Below are positions 6,937 to 13,949 of a stretch of 15,405 bases of DNA, piece by piece; the first letter of the stretch is position 1; each line of letters starts with the position of its first letter. The notes below the pieces were generated by a model that did no database searches, had not been told where the DNA came from, and saw only the letters and a list, made by a program, of their open reading frames with translations. The translations under genes and the position numbers were made by a program. Origin of the DNA: Deltaproteobacteria bacterium (GTDB taxonomy: Bacteria > Desulfobacterota > Desulfuromonadia > Geobacterales > Pseudopelobacteraceae); contig JAURXC010000274.1 in assembly GCA_030654645.1 (NCBI GenBank), positions 1 to 15,405 on the forward strand. The letters are read 5' to 3'.

Positions 6937-8037
6937 ATGAATGATCCCAGAATAGGGCAGTTTGCGGAGGTTCTAGTCGATTATTCGACCAGGGTGAAGA
7001 AAGGCGATGTCGTGCTGATAAGCGCCGCCGGACTGGAAGCGATGCCACTGGTCAAGGAACTGTATTCACTCTGTCTTGCCCGCGGCGCCAAATACGTCGA
7101 ATACTCTTTTTCAGTGCCGGAGATCGACCGCAAATTCTATGACTGCGCCAATAAACAGCAGTTGAATCATTTTCCGCAGCACAAGCTCGATTTTTACAAG
7201 ACCCTTACTGTCTACATCGGCATCTCGGCCGGCAACAACTCGATGGTTATGGCCAACGCCCGCCAGGATGCCATGGTTGCCTACCAGAAGCTCACCAGGC
7301 CACTGGTTGACCAGCGTGTCAAGCACACCCGCTGGGTTGTGACCCGTTATCCGACCCATGCCGCCGCCCAGGAGGCCCGTATGAGCCTGGACGAGTATGA
7401 GGACTACCTCTTCTCGGCCTGTTGCATCGACTGGAAAGCGGAATCGAGGAAGCAGGATAAATTGAAGAAACTGATGGACGCTGCCAAACAGGTGAGAATA
7501 GTGGCTCCCGATACCGATCTTCGTTTCAGCATTGAGGGGTTACCGGGCATCAAGTGCGACGGCCGCCTGAACATGCCGGATGGCGAGGTGTTCAGCGCTC
7601 CGGTCAGAAACTCCGTCCAGGGGCATATTTCCTACAACTGCCCCAGCATCTATCAGGGCAAGGAATACAACGGCGTCCGCTTTGATTTCAAGGACGGCAG
7701 AATCGTCAAGGCCAGCGCCGGGTCCGATATGACCGCATCGCTCAACAAGATTCTGGATACCGACGACGGGGCCCGCTATATCGGCGAATTTGCAATTGGC
7801 GTCAATCCGGGAATACGCCAGCCGATGCGCAATATCCTCTTTGATGAAAAAATCTTCGGCTCGATACATTTTACGCCCGGCCAAGCCTATGACGAGTGCG
7901 ATAACGGCAACCGCTCGGCGGTGCATTGGGACCTGGTGAAGATCCTATCAGATGGCGAAATCTGGTTTGACGGTGATTTGATCCAGAAAAACGGCAGGTT
8001 TGTACACCGGAATCTTCTTGAACTTAATCCAGCCTGA
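6937..8037 (+). CDS. Aminopeptidase, family M29 (AmpS/thermophilic aminopeptidase type)
   Basis: 366 residues, slightly short for M29 (usually 370-410) but complete. This cytoplasmic metallo-aminopeptidase family removes N-terminal residues from peptides. The C-terminal domain carries the expected ligand series: Glu217 in NMPDGEVF, Glu284 in GEFAIGVNPG, His311 in GSIHF, and His330 with Asp332 in VHWD, together with the signature GQAYDECDNGNRSAVHWD-like stretch near 315-332. AAAGGA lies about eight bases before the ATG. It sits between the M50 protease and a small unknown protein, 11 bases from the latter, which suggests one operon. The in vivo substrate is unknown. Confidence 0.9.
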   Translation: MNDPRIGQFAEVLVDYSTRVKKGDVVLISAAGLEAMPLVKELYSLCLARGAKYVEYSFSVPEIDRKFYDCANKQQLNHFPQHKLDFYKTLTVYIGISAGNNSMVMANARQDAMVAYQKLTRPLVDQRVKHTRWVVTRYPTHAAAQEARMSLDEYEDYLFSACCIDWKAESRKQDKLKKLMDAAKQVRIVAPDTDLRFSIEGLPGIKCDGRLNMPDGEVFSAPVRNSVQGHISYNCPSIYQGKEYNGVRFDFKDGRIVKASAGSDMTASLNKILDTDDGARYIGEFAIGVNPGIRQPMRNILFDEKIFGSIHFTPGQAYDECDNGNRSAVHWDLVKILSDGEIWFDGDLIQKNGRFVHRNLLELNPA

Positions 8038-8048
8038 GAGAGCCTTTA

Positions 8049-8552
8049 ATGACAGAGTTACAGACCACTGACATACTGTTTGAGCATGATGATTTCGAAT
8101 TTGACACCATTGATGAAGAATTGCTGGTGGATCAGCGCTGTCAGCAGCTTCTCAATCGCTTCTACCTCTACCTTCAGCAGCGCGGTGTGGCAGTCGAACT
8201 TGCTTCGGATATGGCATACAGTGCGGATCTGTATCTTAGAGACTACCTGATTGATTTCGCCCGCCAGAACGTAGTCCGCCCGCAACCAGGTATCATCAGG
8301 AAATTTGCCGGTTCCTGGTTCATAACTCATACGCTTGATCCTGAAATGGAGATGCTGGATCGACATTTGTCGGCAATAGTCTCGTTTTACAGCTATCTGC
8401 ACAGTCAACATATGATATCGGCGGACGAACTGGCCTTTCTGGTTCAGGAAGCGGATCAGAACGATTACTATAAAAATAGAATTGATACTTTTTTGGGAAT
8501 TACGGGTGATGGCTTTGTTCTCTGGGATCAGGAATGTCCGGCCAGGTTCTGA
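8049..8552 (+). CDS. Uncharacterised 167-residue cytoplasmic protein
   Basis: I do not recognise the family. The first 30 residues are strongly acidic (ILFEHDDFEFDTIDEELL). The rest looks mainly alpha-helical, with aromatic-rich stretches such as NRFYLYLQQRG and SFYSYLHSQHMIS. The latter kind of pattern loosely recalls the helical SAM-like arm-binding domain of tyrosine recombinases, but no catalytic domain follows. There is no signal peptide, membrane segment or cysteine motif; the single cysteines are scattered. It starts 11 bases after the aminopeptidase stop with a weak GAGAG ribosome site, and ends 23 bases before the next small gene, so it is probably part of the same transcript. Confidence 0.75.
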   Translation: MTELQTTDILFEHDDFEFDTIDEELLVDQRCQQLLNRFYLYLQQRGVAVELASDMAYSADLYLRDYLIDFARQNVVRPQPGIIRKFAGSWFITHTLDPEMEMLDRHLSAIVSFYSYLHSQHMISADELAFLVQEADQNDYYKNRIDTFLGITGDGFVLWDQECPARF

Positions 8553-8575
8553 CGATCATTCGGGGGGATTTATCA

Positions 8576-8977
8576 ATGGAATGCAAAACTGCAAAACAGA
8601 TCAGGTTGACAATACTTGAAAGAAATTTTGCCAGAAAAGACTGGATGTATGATTTTGAAGGTTCCGGATTTCAGAACTTTTATGAAACCTTGACCAAAGA
8701 TATGAATAAGATGGGTGTTGAGCTTGAACTTGTCAGGAACCGTAATGCGACCATTACGATCAACAGTTATGCTGATTTACTGAATGTCGTTAAGCTTTCT
8801 GCTCTCGATGAAGGTCATAACAACCATTGTATCGGGCATATTATCGGCAAGAGCCAGAACCTGGATATTCAGGAAGATATCAGGATTGCTGTGCGTCGCA
8901 TTGCCTTTGCCCCGGAAACGATAGCGCCAGCTGACGAGTTCCGCAAGGTCTGCCATAACTGCGGTTGCGGATGCTGA
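8576..8977 (+). CDS. Uncharacterised 133-residue protein with cysteine-rich C-terminal tail
   Basis: I do not recognise the family. The ATG at 8576 is preferred because the run GGGGGGA (8562-8568) lies seven bases before it; an in-frame ATG at 8534 would overlap the upstream gene and has no such site. The body is mixed charged and hydrophobic, with no signal peptide or membrane segment. A mid-protein segment DEGHNNHCIGHIIG contains four His and one Cys, and the protein ends CHNCGCGC, four cysteines in eight residues. This suggests a metal or iron-sulfur site or a thiol-reactive tail; a single haem is unlikely because there is no CXXCH. It is probably co-transcribed with the preceding unknown gene. 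Confidence 0.78.
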   Translation: MECKTAKQIRLTILERNFARKDWMYDFEGSGFQNFYETLTKDMNKMGVELELVRNRNATITINSYADLLNVVKLSALDEGHNNHCIGHIIGKSQNLDIQEDIRIAVRRIAFAPETIAPADEFRKVCHNCGCGC

Positions 8978-9083
8978 CTCCCTGAACTTTCAACTGTACA
9001 GACATGATTTTGTTTTTCAAATGATCGTAGCGTCGGTGGATTGATCTGATTTATTCGCTTACATTTTGTGTTAAGGAGTTTTT

Positions 9084-9929
9084 ATGACATCAACCACAAT
9101 TCCTGAAACGGTCAGGAGATTGCTTGCTTCTCAGCCGATCGAACTGCCCATATTTCATCCGGTTGCCCTGAAACTCCAGAAAATGTTATCTGATTATGAC
9201 TTTACAGTTGATGAAGTCGCACAGGTGGCCAACGAGGATATGTCGCTGGCAAGCCAGATGCTGAAGATTGCAAACTCTCCCATGTATATGGGACGTTCCA
9301 AGGTTGCCACAATCAAAGAGGCGGTGATCAGGCTTGGAGCCCAGCAGGTTATCAATCTGGTTATTGCGGCATCCCAGGCTTCGGTCCACTCATCCGCCAA
9401 TCCGGCCCTTGACCATTACATGAAGGAACTCTGGCTCCACAGCCATGGCTGCGCTCTGGGCGCCAAGTGGCTTGCCCATTCGTGCGGCATGAGAGGCGTT
9501 GCCGATGAGACCTACCTGGCCGCGCTTCTGCACGATGTAGGTAAGCTCTATCTGCTGAAGTCGATTGAGCGGCTGGTTGGGGCAGGAGTCATCAACTCGA
9601 TGTTTGATGATGAACTGATCATGGAAATCTTCGAAGTCATGCATGTTGAACAGGGATATCGACTGATGCAGCATTGGAACTTTCCTTCCATGTATTGCGA
9701 CGTGATACGTGATCACCATGCCGATGAATGGGATACCGTCAATAAGATGTTGACCATTGTAAGATTCGTGAACCTGGCTTGCAACCGTATCGGGCTTGGG
9801 CTGATACATCAGCCTGATCTCATCCTGATCTCCACCAGGGAAGCCGAAATACTTGATATTACGGCCACACAGATCGTAGAACTTGAGGCCATGCTGGAAG
9901 AATCCAGAGAAGCGGCATTGGAAGGATAA
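9084..9929 (+). CDS. HDOD-domain signalling protein
   Basis: 281 residues. The HDOD domain covers about 15-215: ELPIFHPVALKLQKML at the start, the DMSLASQMLKIANSPMY core (52-68), IKEAVIRLGAQQVINLV, and the HD-like part with LWLHSHGCALGAKWLA and LAALLHDVGKLYLL. His150-Asp151 and a later DHH are still present, although HDOD proteins in general are thought to have lost phosphohydrolase activity. Such proteins take part in bacterial signalling and stress or motility control. AAGGAG lies eight bases before the ATG, after a 106-base gap in which I see no clear promoter or terminator. Its stop overlaps an ATG (TAATG, 9927-9931) that leads toward the UbiA-like gene, so it may be coupled to the polysaccharide cluster. 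Confidence 0.9.
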   Translation: MTSTTIPETVRRLLASQPIELPIFHPVALKLQKMLSDYDFTVDEVAQVANEDMSLASQMLKIANSPMYMGRSKVATIKEAVIRLGAQQVINLVIAASQASVHSSANPALDHYMKELWLHSHGCALGAKWLAHSCGMRGVADETYLAALLHDVGKLYLLKSIERLVGAGVINSMFDDELIMEIFEVMHVEQGYRLMQHWNFPSMYCDVIRDHHADEWDTVNKMLTIVRFVNLACNRIGLGLIHQPDLILISTREAEILDITATQIVELEAMLEESREAALEG

Positions 9930-9988
9930 TGCACAGCACCGTAAACAGTTTGTCCAAAAAAATAACGTCGTGGTCTCGTTGCCTGTGA
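9929..9988 (+). other. Short reading frame at the HDOD/ubiA junction; probable true N-terminus of the UbiA-like protein
   Basis: ATG at 9929 overlaps the HDOD stop (TAATG) and is preceded by GGAAGGA (9920-9926). It reads 19 codons (MHSTVNSLSKKITSWSRCL) to TGA at 9986-9988. It passes through seven A residues (9956-9962); reading one extra A there would join the frame of the UbiA-like gene, as MHSTVNSLSKKNNVVVSLP. The downstream frame has only unsupported GTG/TTG starts, so this may be a homopolymer undercall, slippage, or a genuine mutation. Confidence 0.45.
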
Positions 9989-10830
9989 AAGCATGGTTGA
10001 GGTTGCTTCGCCCGCTTCAGTGGCTTAAAAATCTGATGCTGTTTTTCCCCCCGTTTCTGGGAGGAGAAATCCTGGCCGCCGGTTTTATTTCTAATGCCAT
10101 TCTTCCGTTTTTTTCTTTTTGTTCAGCCTCCAGCGCTGCTTATATTCTCAATGATTTGTTTGACAGGGAGAATGACCGCCATCATCCTGACAAGCGCAAC
10201 CGGCCGATCGCCAGTGGACAAATTCCGATAACATCAGCGGCTCTGCTGGCTGTTGTACTGGCTTTTTGTGCCTGCGTAACGGCATGGTATGTCTCGTTAT
10301 CCTTCCTCTTTTATCTGGTTGCGTATATTTTGTTGTCGATAGCCTACAGCACAAAGTTAAAATCAATAGTCCTATTGGATATTTTCTGTATTTCCGCCGG
10401 TTTTTTGCTGCGCTTGCAGGCCGGAGGCGTGGCCTTCGACGTTCCTATATCGGAATGGCTGTTTCTGAGTGTCTTTCTGCTCTCGGTCTTTCTTAGCACC
10501 GGCAAGCGCCTGAGCGAAAAACAGCGCCTGGGGGACTCGGCAAAACACCATCGCAAGGCTCTTGTCGCCTACTCGAAGACATTTTTGGAAGGCACCATTT
10601 ACATGACCGGTGGCGCGGTCCTTGTAACCTACACGATGTATGTCATTTCCAGGCATTCCACAGTATTACTTTATTCCGTACCGCTGTCCTGCTTTGGATT
10701 GCTGCGTTACATACTAAGGGTTCAATCAGGCAAAGACGGTGATCCGACGGAATCATTGACAAGGGATCTTCCGTTACTGTTGGTTGGTCTTGCGTGGGTG
10801 ACATTGGTGGGGTGGGGGATATATGGTTAA
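9970..10830 (+). CDS. UbiA-family prenyltransferase, decaprenyl-phosphate phosphoribosyltransferase-like
   Basis: 286 residues from GTG 9970; the exact start is unsure because no candidate in this frame (GTG 9970, TTG 9979, GTG 9985) has a ribosome site. The first Asp-rich motif NDLFDREND (Asn61, Asp62, Asp65, Asp69) binds the diphosphate through magnesium. The segment YSTKLKSIVLLDIFCISAGFLLRLQAGG-like (about 120-147), RLQW-like RPLQWLKN at the start and LSTGKRLSE are typical of the DPPR synthase branch rather than quinone-biosynthesis UbiA. About eight or nine membrane segments are visible. This branch moves phosphoribose from PRPP to polyprenyl phosphate in the inner membrane, giving a lipid-linked ribose/arabinose donor precursor. 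It is followed by a glycosyltransferase and Wzm/Wzt, which supports a glycan role. No DprE1/DprE2 or phosphatase is in the window. Confidence 0.82.
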   Translation: MVSLPVKAWLRLLRPLQWLKNLMLFFPPFLGGEILAAGFISNAILPFFSFCSASSAAYILNDLFDRENDRHHPDKRNRPIASGQIPITSAALLAVVLAFCACVTAWYVSLSFLFYLVAYILLSIAYSTKLKSIVLLDIFCISAGFLLRLQAGGVAFDVPISEWLFLSVFLLSVFLSTGKRLSEKQRLGDSAKHHRKALVAYSKTFLEGTIYMTGGAVLVTYTMYVISRHSTVLLYSVPLSCFGLLRYILRVQSGKDGDPTESLTRDLPLLLVGLAWVTLVGWGIYG

Positions 10831-10850
10831 GAATCGGATGGCGTTTATTC

Positions 10851-11753
10851 ATGCGTGAAACTATTCTGAAGTCACTCTACCGCAGGTTTCCGTTTGATGT
10901 GAGAGGCGATTGTTCGGTGTCTGGTGAAGCCGACGGGATCGTTGTTTCATGTGTGATCAATTTCTATGGACGGATCAAGTTGTTGGAGGGGATCCTGTAT
11001 TCACTTAAGCAACAGGACTTCCAGCGTGACATGTTCGAAATTATTCTAGTGGAGGACAGGGGAGGGACAGCCGAAGGTAGGGAGGTCGCCGATCTATTCT
11101 CGGAATATCTTCCGGTGCGTTATTTGCCGCTGGATGCGAACTATGGCAGGATGGGCTATTCCCGTAATTATGGCCTGGTTCATTCTCGCGGCCGTTACGT
11201 CCTCTTTCTGGATGACGACACTGTGCTTCTCCAGGGTAATTTCCTCTCAAGCCTGGTTTCACGTTTTGAAAGTGCTCCGTTTGCAGATGCGCTTGTACCA
11301 CACGGGGCAGCTTCATATTCGATAATTGAAGGGCGCTATGACTATCATGATCCCTTTTTCATGACCAGCAGGTGCACCGCCTATCGCCGCACGGTGCTGG
11401 GGGAACTTGGGGGATTTGTCAGCAGCTTCATCGGCCAGGAGGATGTGGAGTTTGTGATCCGGTTTCTGCTTTCCGGCAAAAAGAGCCTGAACGTTCCCGG
11501 ATTGGAATACTTTCACCCGCCATTACTGGTAGGCAACTTTAATAAACCGATGGCGGTTGGAATGTCGTTTTCAGGTTTACAAAAACGTTACTCGATGGCT
11601 TTGTGGATTCTTGTGATTCTGAACTGCATGCGCCATGCTCCGCTGTACCTATTACCGGGGCGCTATAACCGCGAGATGGGCAGGTTTGGAATCGGTTTCT
11701 TTCTTGGTGTAATCAAAGGTCTGCTGGGTGGCAGAGAAGTCAGGTACGGCTGA
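10851..11753 (+). CDS. Family 2 glycosyltransferase
   Basis: 300 residues from ATG 10851; upstream in-frame GTGs at 10794 and 10812 lie inside the UbiA-like gene and lack a convincing ribosome site. The GT-A fold is clear: VSCVINFYGRIKLLEGILYSL strand-helix start at about 31-51, EIILVEDRGG, NYGRMGYSRNYGL nucleotide-sugar region, and LFLDDDT with Asp121-123 as the metal-binding DxD motif. GQEDVEFVIR (about 200) fits the catalytic ED region. Two hydrophobic stretches near the C-terminus (LWILVILNCMRHAPLYLLPG, and FFLGVIKGLLGG) suggest membrane association. It would add a sugar from a nucleotide or lipid donor to the growing polysaccharide. Its stop overlaps the permease start by one base (TGATG), so the two are coupled. 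Confidence 0.85.
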   Translation: MRETILKSLYRRFPFDVRGDCSVSGEADGIVVSCVINFYGRIKLLEGILYSLKQQDFQRDMFEIILVEDRGGTAEGREVADLFSEYLPVRYLPLDANYGRMGYSRNYGLVHSRGRYVLFLDDDTVLLQGNFLSSLVSRFESAPFADALVPHGAASYSIIEGRYDYHDPFFMTSRCTAYRRTVLGELGGFVSSFIGQEDVEFVIRFLLSGKKSLNVPGLEYFHPPLLVGNFNKPMAVGMSFSGLQKRYSMALWILVILNCMRHAPLYLLPGRYNREMGRFGIGFFLGVIKGLLGGREVRYG

Positions 11754-12580
11754 TGAGTGATGATTTCGATCTGATCATAGAACCTGGTGGCGGTATCCGG
11801 CGCTACTGGCGTGATCTCTGGAAATACCGCGAACTGTTTTTTTTCCTGGCCTGGCGTGACATACTGGTGCGCTACAAGCAAACGGTCATCGGTATTGCCT
11901 GGAGTGTTATCAGGCCGCTTTTGACCATGATTGTGTTCAGCATAGTTTTCGGTGCATTGGCCGGCCTGCCTTCAAATGGTGTTCCCTATCCGATCATGGT
12001 TTATGCCGCGATGCTGCCTTGGCAGTTCTTTGCCAATTCCCTGTCAGAGAGCAGCAATTCTCTGATAGATAACGCCAACCTGCTGACAAAGGTCTATTTC
12101 CCGAGACTGATTGTACCGGCAGGATCGGTTATTGTCAGCCTGGTGGACTTCTTCATTTCGCTGGTGATCCTGTTCGGGGTCATGGCCTGGTATCGGTATC
12201 TGCCCGATGTACGTATGCTGTTGCTTCCATTTTTTCTTGTCCTTGCTTTTCTGGCATCGTTTGGCGCCGGATTGTGGCTGTCGGCCCTGAACGTGAAGTA
12301 TCGTGATTTCCGTTACGTGGTACCGTTTCTGGTGCAGTTTGGTCTTTACATATCGCCGGTTGGTTTTTCCAGTGCGATTGTGCCAGAAAAGTGGCGCATG
12401 CTTTATTTTCTCAATCCGATGGTTGGTGTGATTGACGGGTTTCGCTGGGCTATCCTGGGAGATGCATTCCCTGTATACTGGCCCGGGTTGGCTCTGTCTG
12501 CCTGTTTTACCTTGCTGATGTTTATAGGCGGCCTGCTCTATTTCAGAAACATGGAACGTAGCTTTGCTGATGTGATATAG
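11753..12580 (+). CDS. wzm: ABC-2-type polysaccharide export permease (Wzm type)
   Basis: 275 residues, typical for Wzm/RfbA/KpsM permeases, with six membrane segments. The cytoplasmic N-terminal ELFFFLAWRDILVRYKQT and IGIAWSVIRPLLTM are family hallmarks, as is the ending ISPVGFSS, YFLNPMVGVIDGFRWA. With the ATPase encoded next, it forms the transporter that flips completed undecaprenyl-diphosphate-linked O-antigen or similar glycan across the inner membrane. Translation is coupled to the glycosyltransferase by the TGATG overlap at 11751-11755. Composition is like the upstream genes, around 50% G+C. Confidence 0.93.
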   Translation: MSDDFDLIIEPGGGIRRYWRDLWKYRELFFFLAWRDILVRYKQTVIGIAWSVIRPLLTMIVFSIVFGALAGLPSNGVPYPIMVYAAMLPWQFFANSLSESSNSLIDNANLLTKVYFPRLIVPAGSVIVSLVDFFISLVILFGVMAWYRYLPDVRMLLLPFFLVLAFLASFGAGLWLSALNVKYRDFRYVVPFLVQFGLYISPVGFSSAIVPEKWRMLYFLNPMVGVIDGFRWAILGDAFPVYWPGLALSACFTLLMFIGGLLYFRNMERSFADVI

Positions 12581-12603
12581 TCTGTTTAATGAGGATTGCA
12601 GCC

Positions 12604-12660
12604 GTGACACAAGAACCAATTTCTTTTCGCATGATGATGACAGCGCTGCTTGCCGGATGA
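12604..12660 (+). CDS. Tiny leader-type reading frame overlapping the wzt start
   Basis: GAGGA (12591-12595) lies 8 bases before a GTG at 12604 that opens an 18-codon frame (MTQEPISFRMMMTALLAG) ending TGA at 12658-12660. That stop overlaps the wzt ATG (12657-12659) as ATGA. The same frame also has an ATG at 12589 without a ribosome site. The wzt ATG itself has no Shine-Dalgarno, so termination-reinitiation from this frame could drive wzt translation. It may equally be the remnant of a deleted gene. The peptide has no recognisable function. Confidence 0.35.
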   Translation: MTQEPISFRMMMTALLAG

Positions 12661-13949
12661 GTTCAGTCATCAGGGTTGAAAACCTGGGCAAGAAGTACAA
12701 CTTGCGGCACCAGCAGCGAGAACAGTACACCGCGATGCGCGATGTGATTACTGATGGCTTTAAGTCATTTGCCAGAAAACTGATCCATCCGTTTCAATTT
12801 TCCACTGAATCAGGTCCCTCTTCAGAAGATTTCTGGGCTCTGAAAGATGTCACTTTTGACGTTAAGCAGGGTGACCGGATCGGTATAATCGGACGCAACG
12901 GTGCCGGTAAATCCACGCTCCTCAAAATCCTCAGCAGGATTACCGAGCCGACTACCGGTCGGGTCAGAATAAAGGGCCGGGTTGCGAGCCTTTTGGAAGT
13001 AGGTACAGGATTTCATCCGGAGTTAACCGGGCGGGAGAATATATTCCTGAATGGCGCCATTCTCGGGATGGGGCGGGCGGAAATCAGGAATAAATTTGAC
13101 GAGATCGTCGATTTTGCCGAGATCGAAAAGTTTCTGGATACGCCGGTAAAGCGGTATTCGTCCGGGATGTATGTGCGGTTGGCTTTTGCGGTTGCAGCGC
13201 ATCTGGAACCGGAAATATTGATAGTCGATGAGGTGCTGGCGGTCGGGGATTCTCAGTTTCAAAAGAAGTGCCTGGGCAAAATGGAGGATGTATCGACCAG
13301 GGAAGGGCGAACGGTTTTGTTTGTAAGCCATAACTTTTCTGCAATTAATACTCTCTGTACGCGCTCTATTCTTTTATCTAACGGAACTATTAGTTCTTAT
13401 GGTAATTCAATCGATATTACTAATGAGTACATTTGTGGACTTTCTTCAAAACAAATAGGACAGAATGGTAAGTTTGATTTAACAAATAGGGTTAATTTAT
13501 ATAACAAAGGTGTTCCGATTATCTTGTCAGTTACTGTATGTGATCACAATGGTTATCCATCTGATACGTTAGTGATGGGCAAATCTGCTAAAATTCAATT
13601 TGAACTTCAGGAAATAGAGAACATAAATAATTTAGATTTTGGAATAGGCTTCTATACGCCTGAAGGATTCAGAATTACCTCTGCAACAACGTGGTCCAGT
13701 GAAACTGTAACACGGACCAATTCAAATAATAGTCTGAAAGTTACTTATCAATTCGATATGATTCCCTTCACTGCTGGCAAAATAATGATGTCGCCATCGG
13801 TATCAAATTCAAAACATGGAATTGTTTACGATCACCCAGAAATGTCGTGCTATTTTAATGTCGTGGAAGAGACTTTATTTACTGAAAAAAAGAAAATATC
13901 ACGAACTTATGGAGTAATTTACATTGATGGTCAATGGCAGTTGCACTGA
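12657..13949 (+). CDS. wzt: ABC polysaccharide exporter ATPase with C-terminal cargo-binding domain (Wzt type)
   Basis: 430 residues. The nucleotide-binding domain (about 1-245) has Walker A GRNGAGKST (79-87), signature YSSGM (167-171), Walker B ILIVDE (187-192) and the switch His225. LEVGTGFHPELTGREN is the polysaccharide-exporter subgroup signature. The C-terminal 160 residues (about 270-430) are a beta-rich domain matching the Wzt carbohydrate-binding module, which in E. coli O8/O9a recognises the modified end of the O-antigen before export. G+C content falls from 50-60% over most of the ATPase part to about 25-35% from near 13,325, around residue 223-228. This suggests that the cargo-specific half was acquired by recombination. 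It pairs with the permease upstream. Confidence 0.93.
   Translation: MSSVIRVENLGKKYNLRHQQREQYTAMRDVITDGFKSFARKLIHPFQFSTESGPSSEDFWALKDVTFDVKQGDRIGIIGRNGAGKSTLLKILSRITEPTTGRVRIKGRVASLLEVGTGFHPELTGRENIFLNGAILGMGRAEIRNKFDEIVDFAEIEKFLDTPVKRYSSGMYVRLAFAVAAHLEPEILIVDEVLAVGDSQFQKKCLGKMEDVSTREGRTVLFVSHNFSAINTLCTRSILLSNGTISSYGNSIDITNEYICGLSSKQIGQNGKFDLTNRVNLYNKGVPIILSVTVCDHNGYPSDTLVMGKSAKIQFELQEIENINNLDFGIGFYTPEGFRITSATTWSSETVTRTNSNNSLKVTYQFDMIPFTAGKIMMSPSVSNSKHGIVYDHPEMSCYFNVVEETLFTEKKKISRTYGVIYIDGQWQLH

Noticed and set aside
8534..8575. Upstream ATG start for the Cys-tail protein
   Set aside because: It overlaps the preceding gene and lacks a ribosome site, whereas the ATG at 8576 follows a strong G-rich site.
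8990..9010. CTGTACAG palindrome after the Cys-tail gene as a terminator or operator
   Set aside because: Eight-base palindrome without loop or T-tract, and no second copy; likely chance.
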